This document shows, piece after piece, positions 56,561 to 64,000 of a DNA stretch of 64,000 nucleotides; within the stretch, counting starts at the first letter, position 1; every line of letters starts with the position of its first letter. Origin of the DNA: DASRDS01 sp035652495 (lineage in GTDB: Bacteria; Gemmatimonadota; Gemmatimonadetes; Gemmatimonadales; Gemmatimonadaceae); contig DASRDS010000003.1 of assembly GCA_035652495.1 (NCBI GenBank), positions 43,085 to 107,084 on the forward strand. The letters are read 5' to 3'. The translations under genes were made by a program, and so were the position numbers. The notes under the pieces were generated by a model. That model made no database searches, had not been told where the DNA came from, and saw nothing but the letters and a program-made list of their open reading frames with translations.

Positions 56561-57696
56561 AGGATGCGCAGGTAAAAGCTGGCGAGGATCGTTTGCAGGC
56601 CAAGAACCGCGAGGGTGACGCCGGGGATGACCCACCGGAGCGTGACTTCGTAGTTCAACGGTCCAAAGCCCGTGTCACGCCACTGCCAGATCGCGATCAG
56701 CAGGAGGACGATGCCGGTGGTACCCGTCAGCACGCCGATGATGAGGCCCCGCTCGAGCTCGACGATGCGTACGAAGCGATCGATGCGCGGATCCGGCGGA
56801 AGCAGACCCTCGACGATCGCGAAAACTTTCGTCAGGATCGCAAACACGATCGACTGATAGCCCGCGATGAAACCGAGGCTCGCGAACAAAAGCGTCGACA
56901 CGTCGAACGTGACGCCGTTGATCTGCATGCCCGGCATGGCGACGATGTAGCCGAGGAGCCCCAAGAGCACGAGCGCGAGCCCCGGCGCCAAGAAGAGCCA
57001 GCGCGGGCTGTAGATCAGGTAGAAGCTCAAGTGCCGCCAGCCGTCGCGGAACGTACGCAAGTGCGGCTTGCGCCCCTTCCGGCCGTCGGGATGCAAAGTG
57101 ATCGGCACTTCACTGATACGCGCCCGCGCGAGGCTCGCCTTGATCACCATCTCCGAGGCGAACTCCATCCCCGTGCACGTCAGATCGAGGCGACGATACA
57201 GGTCCGTGCTGAAGCCACGCAGCCCACAATGCACATCATGAATCGGCGCGCGGAACCACACGCGGGCCATCCACGAGAACATCGGGTTGCCCCAGAAGCG
57301 GTGCAGCGGCGGCATCGCGCCGGGCAGCACCGTCCCGCCGCCACTCTCGAGTCGGCAGCCCTGGACCAGCTCATCACCGTTTCGGAGCTTGGTCAAGAAT
57401 CGGGGCAGCTCCCCGAAATCATAGGACATGTCCGCGTCGCCCATGACGACGTACTTGCCCTCGGCCGCGGCGATCCCCCCCATGAGCGCATTCCCGTATC
57501 CGCGCGCGGTCACCGGAACCACTCGCGCCCCTGCCGCCGTGGCGATGGCCTGCGAGCCGTCCGTGCTGCCGTTGTCGGCGACGAGGACTTCGCCATCGAT
57601 TCCGTGGGCCGACAACGCCGCGCGCGCCCGGGCCACGCACTCGCCCACGGTCTCCGCCTCGTTGAGGCAGGGCATTACCACGGATACCTCGATCAC
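56527..57696 (-). CDS. Family 2 glycosyltransferase with C-terminal membrane domain
   Basis: A 389-residue GT2. VSVVMPCLNEAETVGECVAR, EVLVADNGSTDGSQAIATAA, RGYGNALMGGIAAAEGKYVV and MGDADMSYDFGELPRFLTKL show the fold with the DxD. GNPMFSWMARVWFRAPIHDV and HCGLRGFSTDLYRRLDLTCT follow. Four membrane segments are at the end (WLFLAPGLALVLLGLLGYIV; LLFASLGFIAGYQSIVFAIL; GVLTGTTGIVLLLIAIW; GVTLAVLGLQTILASFYLRI). Dolichol/undecaprenyl-phosphate mannose synthase-like. The start is GTG 57696, 24 bp from the divergent GT-C gene at 57721. Confidence 0.88.
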   Translation of the reverse strand: MIEVSVVMPCLNEAETVGECVARARAALSAHGIDGEVLVADNGSTDGSQAIATAAGARVVPVTARGYGNALMGGIAAAEGKYVVMGDADMSYDFGELPRFLTKLRNGDELVQGCRLESGGGTVLPGAMPPLHRFWGNPMFSWMARVWFRAPIHDVHCGLRGFSTDLYRRLDLTCTGMEFASEMVIKASLARARISEVPITLHPDGRKGRKPHLRTFRDGWRHLSFYLIYSPRWLFLAPGLALVLLGLLGYIVAMPGMQINGVTFDVSTLLFASLGFIAGYQSIVFAILTKVFAIVEGLLPPDPRIDRFVRIVELERGLIIGVLTGTTGIVLLLIAIWQWRDTGFGPLNYEVTLRWVIPGVTLAVLGLQTILASFYLRILQLGRRHQTRY

Positions 57697-57720
57697 GACA
57701 GGGAACCTATACTTGGACCC

Positions 57721-59220
57721 GTGAGGTCGCACGCCACGATCGTCGCCATCGTCCTGGCGGTCCTCGCGACCGCCGCCATCCTCGCGGCGCCCGAGTCGAA
57801 GTCATGGGCCGACTCCGGGGACGTCATGTTCTACCTCGGCGCCGGCGAGTCGCTGGCACACGGCGGCGGGGTGAAGGCTCCCATTGGACCCTGGGAGGGG
57901 GCCGCCGCCGACTCCCTGACGGTCAGCGGACACTACCCGCCCGGTTTCAGCATCGCGCTCGGCTCCGTCATCTGGCTCGGGGCCTCGCCTGACAACGCCG
58001 CGAGGATCGTTCGGGCCGTCAGCCTCGGGATCACCGTGGCTTTGGCTACGCTGCTCGTTGCCACCATCGCCGGCGTGGGCGCCGGGGCGCTGGCGGGACT
58101 CGGCGTGATGATCTCGCCGTTCGTCGTGTTCACGCACACCGTCGTGTTTTCCGAGCCGGTATTCACCGTCTTCGTGGTCGCGACGATCGCGCTCATGGTC
58201 CTGCGGCCGGATAGGCCATTGGCTTACGGGACCACTGCCGCTCTCGGGCTTGGCGTGCGACTTATCGGCGTCGCCCTGAGCGGCGCCGCCGCCCTGTGGG
58301 CGTTTGCTCGGCCTGGCTCTATCGGCCAACGGATCACGCGCGCGATGGTCGCGTTCGCGCCCAGCGTCATTATTGAGGTTATCTGCCTCTGGTATGTGAT
58401 GGCTCACCACGGTGGCGACGCTCGGCACTTTGGTTGGTATGGACCCGCCGCACCACTGTTCCGCAAGCTTATCGGCATCAACATCTGGTGGTTATGGCCT
58501 ACACCTGGAGCCATGACCGGCTTATGGGTTGTGACCATGAAGAGCGTGTTCACTCTGCTTTTCATCCTGCTCATAGTCGCCGCTTGGAAACGAGCCGAGA
58601 TGGAACAACGGCGTTTGCTCGTGATCGTGGGGATGGTTTTCGTGTTGTACAATCTCGTCTACATCACGGACCGCCTCGTGATGGACTGGCCCAACAATTT
58701 TGAGCTGCGCAACTTCTCCGTCGTCGACGTGCTGCTCGCCATGGCCGCCGCTACGAGTATCGGCGTGTTGTGGCCGCGACAGAGAACCGTGCTGATAACC
58801 GGAACCGCCACCTGGATGGCGGCGGCGCTGTACGGGAGCGCGACGTTCCTGCGTGACGCCGCGAAAGAGTCGCGGGAGTATGTGGCCGAGGAGCAGGCAT
58901 CGCCGCTGCTGCGGTGGGTGCGCGCCGATCGCCAACACCACGAGATCTACACGAACTGGAACGCCCGGGTGTGGCGCACCACGGACAGAAGGACGAGGAA
59001 CCTGCCACTGATCTTCAATGCGGATACGATCCGGGCATTGGGCGCGGCCATGGCGCGCACGCACGGCGTCATGATCGGCTGGCCCTCACGACTGCCGCTA
59101 TTCTCGCTCAAGCCCGAGGAGATGAAGGACTACGCCGCGCCCGACACGATCGCGGCGCTGCTGCATCTCCCGGTGCTAGTCCACTCGAGTGAGGGCACCG
59201 TCTGGGGATCCGAGCGGTAG
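57721..59220 (+). CDS. GT-C-type membrane glycosyltransferase-like protein, 499 residues
   Basis: A polytopic protein from GTG 57721; the open frame continues far upstream but that part is antisense to the GT2 gene and not coding. First loop ESKSWADSGDVMFYLGAGES with the acidic pair, then LTVSGHYPPGFSIALGSVIW. Nine or so membrane segments (LATLLVATIAGVGAGALAGL; TLLFILLIVAAWKRAE; LLAMAAATSIGVLWP) precede a soluble tail (RADRQHHEIYTNWNARVWRT). Paralogue of the gene at 54315 and likely the same biochemical role with another substrate. It overlaps the convergent LigT-like gene by 45 bp. Confidence 0.75.
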   Translation: MRSHATIVAIVLAVLATAAILAAPESKSWADSGDVMFYLGAGESLAHGGGVKAPIGPWEGAAADSLTVSGHYPPGFSIALGSVIWLGASPDNAARIVRAVSLGITVALATLLVATIAGVGAGALAGLGVMISPFVVFTHTVVFSEPVFTVFVVATIALMVLRPDRPLAYGTTAALGLGVRLIGVALSGAAALWAFARPGSIGQRITRAMVAFAPSVIIEVICLWYVMAHHGGDARHFGWYGPAAPLFRKLIGINIWWLWPTPGAMTGLWVVTMKSVFTLLFILLIVAAWKRAEMEQRRLLVIVGMVFVLYNLVYITDRLVMDWPNNFELRNFSVVDVLLAMAAATSIGVLWPRQRTVLITGTATWMAAALYGSATFLRDAAKESREYVAEEQASPLLRWVRADRQHHEIYTNWNARVWRTTDRRTRNLPLIFNADTIRALGAAMARTHGVMIGWPSRLPLFSLKPEEMKDYAAPDTIAALLHLPVLVHSSEGTVWGSER

Positions 59221-59730
59221 CTCAAACAACGGCTGCGGCGGCATGGGATCGTCGGTGGCCGAGATGGTGAGGGTCGTGAAGAGGGCGGGCTCGTCGACGC
59301 GGAGCGAGAGCAGCTCGCGTTCACGCTCGCGGGTGAGCGTGGGGTAAAAGCTCAACGTCACGTGCGGCGTAAACGTGAACCGCGCACGGGCGAAGACGAG
59401 GCCGCTCCGGGCGATCCGGTCGTGCAGCTCGCGGATCGGGCCATGCGGATCGAGCGGCAGGCTCACGATCTCGGTCTGCATGAATCGCTTCGGCCGCCCG
59501 AATGGGAGCGAAAGCGGCGGCGTGGCGCGCGCGATGGGTTCCAGGGCCGCCCGCACGGCGTCCAATGGGGTCGAGGCGTCGATGGGACCGACGCCCGAGG
59601 ATCCCGCCAGCGTCAGATGTGGGGCGTGCATGGACGCCAGCTTCGGGTCATAACGCCGCTGGAGCTGACGGATACGGTCGGCGGCTGGGCCCTCGACCCT
59701 GCTAAAGACGAATAAGGCGATCGACACTAC
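59176..59730 (-). CDS. 2'-5' RNA ligase / cyclic phosphodiesterase family protein
   Basis: A 184-residue protein with the two HxT/S motifs of the 2H phosphoesterase superfamily: MHAPHLTLAGSSGVGPIDAS (about residues 40-60) and FTFTPHVTLSFYPTL (about residues 130-144). Between them are ARATPPLSLPFGRPKRFMQT and IVSLPLDPHGPIRELHDRIA. Such enzymes cleave or ligate 2'-5' bonds or cyclic phosphodiesters in RNA; the physiological substrate is open. The start is likely GTG 59730 (MVSIALFVFSRVEG); ATG 59763 adds a basic tail. It is divergent from the amidohydrolase gene. Confidence 0.82.
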   Translation of the reverse strand, partial: VVSIALFVFSRVEGPAADRIRQLQRRYDPKLASMHAPHLTLAGSSGVGPIDASTPLDAVRAALEPIARATPPLSLPFGRPKRFMQTEIVSLPLDPHGPIRELHDRIARSGLVFARARFTFTPHVTLSFYPTLTRERERELLSLRVDEPALFTTLTISATDDPMPPQPLFELPLGSPDGALTRVD

Positions 59731-59771
59731 CGCACTCTTGCCTCGCCGCGCGAAAGAGCGCAAGCTCCGGT

Positions 59772-60935
59772 GTGTTTACTGATGAAGAGAGAACCGCTTT
59801 AATAAATCTCCGCCGCGAGCTGCATCGGTACCCCGAGCTCTCGTGGAAAGAGACGGAGACCGCCCGACGCCTCGAGCGCACCCTGAGACAGCTCGGCGTG
59901 AGCGATGTCGAACGCGTATGCGAAACCGGGTTGATCGCGCGGATTCCCGGGACGAGCGGCGGCGCCCGGACCGCCGTGCGCGGGGACATCGATGCGCTGC
60001 CGATCGAGGAAGCGACCGGCCTCCCGTACACGTCCGAGCACAAGGGCGTCATGCACGCCTGCGGGCACGACATTCACGCCACCTGGGCGGTCGGCGCGGC
60101 CGTGCTGCTGGCCAAGCAGCGCGCGGCCGGCGACGTGACGGTGGTGTTTCAGCCGGCGGAGGAGGTCGGCGAGGGCGCGCGGGCCATGATCGCGAGTGGG
60201 GCGCTGGCGGGCGTGAAGGCGATCTTTGGCGGGCACGTCGACCGGCGATTCCAGGTCGGCGAAGTCGTCGCCGACGCCGGACCGCTCGCCGCATCGGCCG
60301 ACACGTTCGAGATCGTGCTGACCGGCCGCGGCGCGCATGGTGCGCGGCCGCACGAGTCCGCCGACCCGATCGTCGGCGCGGCGGCGTTGGTGACGGCGCT
60401 GCAGACGATCGTGGCGCGCCGGCTGTCGCCGGCCATTCCCGGCGTCGTGACGGTCGGCACGATCAAGGCCGGGACGGCGCCGAACATCATTCCGGAAACC
60501 GCGACGCTCACGGGGACCGTGCGCGCGACCGACCCGGAGTCTCGCGCGTTGCTCAATGGCGAAGTGGAGCGACTCGCGAAGGACGTCGCGGGCGCCTATC
60601 GACTCACCGCGAACGTGAAGCTGAATCAGGGGACGCCGCCGCTCGTGAATCCCACGGACGCCGCCGGCTGGGCGCGCGAAGCAGCCGTCCGTGTGCTAGG
60701 GGCCCAGGCCGTGGTACCCCTTGGCACCACCAACATGGGCGGCGAGGACTTTGCGGTATACCTCGAGAGCATCCCTGGCGCGTTCATGCGCATCGGTGCC
60801 CGGGAGCCCGGTGGCGAGCGATACGCCGCGCACTCGCCGCGATTCTACGCGGCGGAGGACAGCATTTTCGTGGGAGCCACGGTGCTGGCCGAGGCGGCGC
60901 GCGTGGCGAGCGCGGCGATCACGGGACGCGAGTGA
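59772..60935 (+). CDS. M20 family amidohydrolase (IAA-amino acid hydrolase / hippurate hydrolase type)
   Basis: A 387-residue metallopeptidase from a GTG start. RRELHRYPELSWKETETARR opens the family; metal ligands are in GVMHACGHDIHATW (Cys and His, about residues 93-106), PAEEVGEGARAMI (Glu pair, about residue 128), and NMGGEDFAVYLESIPGAFMR near the end. GTIKAGTAPNIIPETATLTG and the HSPRFYAAEDSI ending are typical. It removes acyl groups from N-acyl amino acids. Substrate not determinable. Its last 17 bp overlap the convergent PLD-like gene. Confidence 0.92.
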   Translation: MFTDEERTALINLRRELHRYPELSWKETETARRLERTLRQLGVSDVERVCETGLIARIPGTSGGARTAVRGDIDALPIEEATGLPYTSEHKGVMHACGHDIHATWAVGAAVLLAKQRAAGDVTVVFQPAEEVGEGARAMIASGALAGVKAIFGGHVDRRFQVGEVVADAGPLAASADTFEIVLTGRGAHGARPHESADPIVGAAALVTALQTIVARRLSPAIPGVVTVGTIKAGTAPNIIPETATLTGTVRATDPESRALLNGEVERLAKDVAGAYRLTANVKLNQGTPPLVNPTDAAGWAREAAVRVLGAQAVVPLGTTNMGGEDFAVYLESIPGAFMRIGAREPGGERYAAHSPRFYAAEDSIFVGATVLAEAARVASAAITGRE

Positions 60936-62151
60936 TTTCTTTCGATTGATCGAGGTCGGAAAGGAACATCGACTCGGCCTGGGCGCCGAGCGTGGCATCT
61001 TCGATCACTGCGTCCAGCTCGAAGTTGATAGCGACGCCTAACGGATTGAAGTCGGTCGAGCCCACGCGCGTGTAGCGGCTGTCGACCACGCTCGTTTTGG
61101 CGTGCATCATCTCGCCGTTCCATTCCCAGACGCGCACGCCGTTCTTGAGCAGGCGACGGTAGAAATGCACCGTCATGAGCCGCACCCACGGATGGTCGTA
61201 TCGCGACGGCACGAGGATGCGCACATCGACGCCGTCGCGAGCGGCGCCCGTCAGCGCCTCGACTTCTGAGAATGACGGCACGAAGTACGCGCTCGCGACC
61301 CAGATCGATTTTTCGGCCGAAGCGGACTGAATCTGCAGCGCGCGTGACACGCGCAGGCGACCCGGCTCGCCCTCGACGATCCCCACGAGCGCCGGCTCGT
61401 CGGTCGTCGGGTCGAGATGCGCGCCATGGGATTTCCGGGTCATATGACGATCGGAGCTTCGGCGCTCATTGCTCGTCGAGCGCTTCCACATGTGCTCGAA
61501 CGCCCGCGTCATGTCGGCGCCCGCCGGGCCCTCGATGCAGACGGCCGTATCGCGCCAGGGAGACCGGCGGCGTTTGAGGACGCCGGTACGCCATTCCTTG
61601 CCGATCCCGATGCCACCGGTGACGCCGCGGGCGCCGTCAACGACGAGCAGCTTGCGGTGGTCACGCGGGACGACGCCGAACCAGCGGCGCCAGCCGGGCG
61701 GGTTAAAGACGCAGACCGAGACGCCCGCGGCGCGGAGCCGGCGGAAGAACGAGCGCGGCGTGCCGCGAATGCCGATCCAGTCGACGAGCACGCGGCAGGT
61801 GACGCCGCGGGCCGCCGCCGCGATCAGGGCGTCCGCGAACCGCTCGCCGACCTCGTCGGCGCGGAAGATGTACTGCTCCAGGTCCACGGACTGCCGCGCG
61901 CCGCCGATCATCTGGCACATGGCGTCGAATGCCGGCTCGCCATCGCGGAGGAGACGGACTTGATTGCCGCTCGAGACATCGGCGGCGGCGACGCGCCAGA
62001 GACCCCGGGCGAAGGACGGACCGGGGCGAGTATTTTGGGCTATGCTTCCTATCGATCTCTCAGGCAAGCGCGCTCTCGTCCTGGGTGTGGCGGACGACGC
62101 CGGGTTTGGATTCGCGATCGCGAAAGCGATGGCTGAGGCGGGGGCCGCCAT
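60919..62151 (-). CDS. Cardiolipin-synthase-like phospholipase D family protein
   Basis: A PLD-family protein whose certain part covers about 60919-62010. Motif 1: NPPGWRRWFGVVPRDHRKLL, VVDGARGVTGGIGIGKEW (H-x-K, G-G). Motif 2: GEMMHAKTSVVDSRYTRVGS and TDFNPLGVAINFELDAVIED. VEALTGAARDGVDVRILVPS lies between, as in cardiolipin synthases. The family start (RLLRDGEPAFDAMCQMIGGA) is near 61930; no convincing start codon is visible just upstream, and longer starts (ATG 62151, used here, or 62232) run antisense through the fabI start. Start uncertain. Confidence 0.8.
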   Translation of the reverse strand: MAAPASAIAFAIANPNPASSATPRTRARLPERSIGSIAQNTRPGPSFARGLWRVAAADVSSGNQVRLLRDGEPAFDAMCQMIGGARQSVDLEQYIFRADEVGERFADALIAAAARGVTCRVLVDWIGIRGTPRSFFRRLRAAGVSVCVFNPPGWRRWFGVVPRDHRKLLVVDGARGVTGGIGIGKEWRTGVLKRRRSPWRDTAVCIEGPAGADMTRAFEHMWKRSTSNERRSSDRHMTRKSHGAHLDPTTDEPALVGIVEGEPGRLRVSRALQIQSASAEKSIWVASAYFVPSFSEVEALTGAARDGVDVRILVPSRYDHPWVRLMTVHFYRRLLKNGVRVWEWNGEMMHAKTSVVDSRYTRVGSTDFNPLGVAINFELDAVIEDATLGAQAESMFLSDLDQSKEITRVP

Positions 62152-62932
62152 CTCGGTCGGCACCTGGCCGCCCGCGCTCAACATCTTCTTGAATTTGATC
62201 GAACGGGGCAAGATGGATGAGGGGCGTCGCATGCGCGACGGGGGCCTGCTCTCGTTCGAGAAGATCTACCCACTCGACGCCGCGTACGACACGCTCGGCG
62301 ACGCGCCGGCTGATATTCTCACCAACAAGCGGTACAAGGACGTTGGCGATTTTTCGATCGCCGGGCTGGTCGATCGGGTGACGGCTGATTTCGGTCAGAA
62401 ATCCATCGACATCGTCGTGCATTCTCTGGCTAACGCTCCTGAGGTGAAGAAATCGTTGTTGGAGACCTCGCGCGCCGGATATCTCGCCGCATTGAGCGTG
62501 AGTGCGTATTCGCTGGTCTCCGTGGTTAATCGACTGGGACCGTTGATGAGATCGGGGGGATCCGTGCTGTCCCTGACATATATGGCTAGCGAGCGCGTCA
62601 TCCCAGGTTATGGTGGTGGCATGAGTAGCGCCAAAGCAGCCTTGGAGAGTGACACGCGCGTGCTGGCCTGGGAGGCAGGGCGCAAGTTTGGGATTAGAGT
62701 GAATACGATCTCGGCTGGACCCTTGGCTTCGCGTGCGGCCAGCGCCATCGGCATCATTGAACGGATGGTTGAGTACTGCGCCGCGAATACCCCGCTGCCT
62801 GAAGCGCTGCAAGCGGAAGAGGTTGGCAACGCCGCCGCGTTCTTGGCGAGCCCTCTCGCGAGTGGGATCACCGGTACCACTCTCTACGTCGATAAGGGTT
62901 ATCACTCGATGGGTATGGCCACGACGTTGTAA
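62042..62932 (+). CDS. fabI: Enoyl-[acyl-carrier-protein] reductase FabI
   Basis: A 296-residue ENR of the type with a large loop (plant-like/Gemmatimonadota-like). IDLSGKRALVLGVADDAGFG and FAIAKAMAEAGAAISVGTW bind NAD(P)H. The long insert LNLIERGKMDEGRRMRDGGL, LSFEKIYPLDAAYDTLGDAP is as in plastid FabI. The catalytic Tyr/Lys pair is in LTYMASERVIPGYGGGMSSA, K (about residues 180-199, Y-x6-K type). RVNTISAGPLASRAASAIG follows. It reduces enoyl-ACP in fatty-acid synthesis. ATG 62042 was chosen for the family N-terminus (MLPIDLSGKRAL). Confidence 0.93.
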   Translation: MLPIDLSGKRALVLGVADDAGFGFAIAKAMAEAGAAISVGTWPPALNIFLNLIERGKMDEGRRMRDGGLLSFEKIYPLDAAYDTLGDAPADILTNKRYKDVGDFSIAGLVDRVTADFGQKSIDIVVHSLANAPEVKKSLLETSRAGYLAALSVSAYSLVSVVNRLGPLMRSGGSVLSLTYMASERVIPGYGGGMSSAKAALESDTRVLAWEAGRKFGIRVNTISAGPLASRAASAIGIIERMVEYCAANTPLPEALQAEEVGNAAAFLASPLASGITGTTLYVDKGYHSMGMATTL

Positions 62933-62958
62933 GCGTACGGCTGTAGCGTTTACCGGAC

Positions 62959-62974
62959 ATTGGAAATTTCCAAT
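62959..62974. promoter_or_regulatory. Perfect 16-bp palindrome
   Basis: ATTGGAAATTTCCAAT is an exact palindrome between fabI (stop at 62932) and the next gene (start 63000). Position before the downstream start suggests an operator; it could also be a fortuitous palindrome. Confidence 0.4.
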
Positions 62975-62999
62975 TTGACGGTAGGGTCGTCGTGTATGC

Positions 63000-64000
63000 G
63001 TGAGCACCACCACTATTGTCGCGCAACCGAGCAAGGAGCTCGTCGAGTTCCTGCTCGAGCTCGCGGTCGCCTCGGCACGGCGCGCGATGTACCCGGGCGG
63101 ACACCCGTCGCTCGAGACGTCGGAAGCCCGCGTGCTCGAGCGGCTTGGGCCCCTGCTCCGCACGCGACAAACACTCACGGTCGGTGTCGCTAGAGACCAG
63201 CTGATCATCGACGGCGTCGCGACCGACGCGCGCAATAATCTCCTGCGCGCGCTCGCCGGACGACTGCACGCACACCGGATCGCGGGCGTCAAGTTCATCC
63301 CCGGACTGCCGGCGGCCGAGCTCACGGACTTTCTGCGACGGCTGGCGAGCGAGCCGGATCCAATGGCGAGCGAACCGGTCTGGAATTACATCCAGATCTA
63401 CCGCCAAGCGTACGATCGGCTGACCCTCGTCGAGGACGAGCCCGGGGCAGAGACGGGAGAACCGCGACGCGTTCCCCGCGCCGCGCAACTGTGGCTCGCC
63501 CTGGCGCAAGCCGCGCTCAATGTCTCGGCCGATGATAAAGGTCAGACGAATACCGACCCGCAGGCGATGGCCGATGCGATCAACAAGAACACGACGCTCA
63601 AGAGCACGGACGCCTACGAGCAAGTCGTCGTCGGGTATCTCTTGCAGATCGCCGATGAGCTCCGCACGACGGAAGGCGCGGACACGAGCGCGCTCCGCGG
63701 CCGGGTGTCGAGTCTCGTCACGAACCTGAGCCCGGACGCGCTCCAGCGACTGATCACGATGGGCGGCGATCTGGCCCAACGTCGGGCCTTCCTCATGGAT
63801 GCGACGCAAGGGATGGCGATCGAGGCCGTGATGTCGATCGCCGTCGCCGCCGCCAACGTGTCGCGGCGCGTGATCTCGCAACCCATGATGCGCCTCCTGG
63901 TCAAGCTCGCGAGCCACGCCCAGCGCGGCGCGCCGCCGCTCCGGAGCGGCGCCGACGCGGCGTTTCGCGATCAGGTGCGCGAGCTGATCGATGGATGGAC
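63000..64000 (+). CDS. Hypothetical large helical protein (runs off right edge)
   Basis: The frame is open from GTG 63000 to the window end, at least 333 residues, mostly helical. SKELVEFLLELAVASARRAM, YPGGHPSLETSEARVLERLG, LTVGVARDQLIIDGVATDAR and NLLRALAGRLHAHRIAGVKF form the N-terminal block, which resembles a family of HEAT/armadillo-like proteins in Gemmatimonadota. The later part (ADELRTTEGADTSALRGRVS, LVTNLSPDALQRLITMGGDL) has repeats of helices. I cannot assign a function. Confidence 0.75.
   Translation, partial: MSTTTIVAQPSKELVEFLLELAVASARRAMYPGGHPSLETSEARVLERLGPLLRTRQTLTVGVARDQLIIDGVATDARNNLLRALAGRLHAHRIAGVKFIPGLPAAELTDFLRRLASEPDPMASEPVWNYIQIYRQAYDRLTLVEDEPGAETGEPRRVPRAAQLWLALAQAALNVSADDKGQTNTDPQAMADAINKNTTLKSTDAYEQVVVGYLLQIADELRTTEGADTSALRGRVSSLVTNLSPDALQRLITMGGDLAQRRAFLMDATQGMAIEAVMSIAVAAANVSRRVISQPMMRLLVKLASHAQRGAPPLRSGADAAFRDQVRELIDGW

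Noticed and set aside
56326..57720. A 964-residue protein starting at 56326
   Set aside because: The first 465 codons are antisense to a clear GT2 gene and are low-complexity Arg/Glu-rich; the real protein starts at 57721.
59843..60949. A long Arg-rich frame overlapping the amidohydrolase
   Set aside because: Shadow of the M20 gene in another frame of high-GC DNA.
62060..63325. A 421-residue minus-strand frame over fabI
   Set aside because: Antisense to fabI, no recognisable protein features.

Overview
The window is high-GC bacterial DNA. An ADOP/MacB-type permease, a lipoprotein whose Ser/Thr/Gly-Pro linker follows its lipobox, and glycosyltransferase/methyltransferase clusters of a common soil-bacterium type make Gemmatimonadota my best guess. 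That is inference; no rRNA or other phylogenetic marker is present.

Layout. (1) 1-967: 5' part of an ADOP permease, running off the left edge. (2) About 1040-45344: a large accessory region to the left of an intact tRNA-Asn(GUU) gene (45303-45375, minus strand). The last 45 bp of that tRNA locus (3' end up to the anticodon loop) recur as direct repeats at 1214, 3849, 7470, 9334, 11394, 14344 and 24967, with a degenerate copy at 14496. All have the same orientation, so the region is cut into seven consecutive segments, like beads on a string. The repeats are longer than the tRNA core: about 85-100 bp after it, and in four copies about 170 bp before it, are also conserved, with small hairpins. 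(3) 45398-64000: ordinary chromosome with sarcosine/N-methyltryptophan oxidase, malate synthase, three glycosyltransferase/methyltransferase groups, EttA, an M20 amidohydrolase, a cardiolipin-synthase-like PLD protein, FabI and a truncated unknown gene.

The segment nearest the tRNA (24967-45344, 20.4 kb) is a self-contained mobilizable element: tyrosine integrase next to the tRNA, a small HTH protein, an ECF-like sigma factor, RadC, MobC plus relaxase, a VirD4/TraG coupling protein, and cargo rich in likely defence genes. That cargo is two PD-(D/E)XK-like proteins, DUF2971, two toxin-antitoxin pairs, and a six-gene minus-strand group with an XRE-ImmA regulator, a membrane protein, a nucleoside-deoxyribosyltransferase-like protein, a PEP-synthase-like protein and a PIN-like protein. 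The six segments further left have no integrase and look like satellites or remnants of earlier elements at the same site. Their cargo is a TIR/deoxyribosyltransferase-like effector with a small partner, a GNAT enzyme, two HigBA/Gp49-type TA loci whose toxins are both broken while the antitoxins are intact, a beta-propeller lipoprotein, and a GMC dehydrogenase / small subunit / cytochrome c operon with a phosphatase, a deaminase-fold protein and a PLD protein.

Most notable: the tRNA-derived repeat array with conserved flanking arms (an integron-like arrangement served by a non-integron integrase), and the unrecognised deoxyribosyltransferase-like + PEP-synthase-like + membrane-protein operon. 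Decay is frequent in the left segments (nonsense codons, frameshifts, fused fragments), while genes right of the tRNA look intact.
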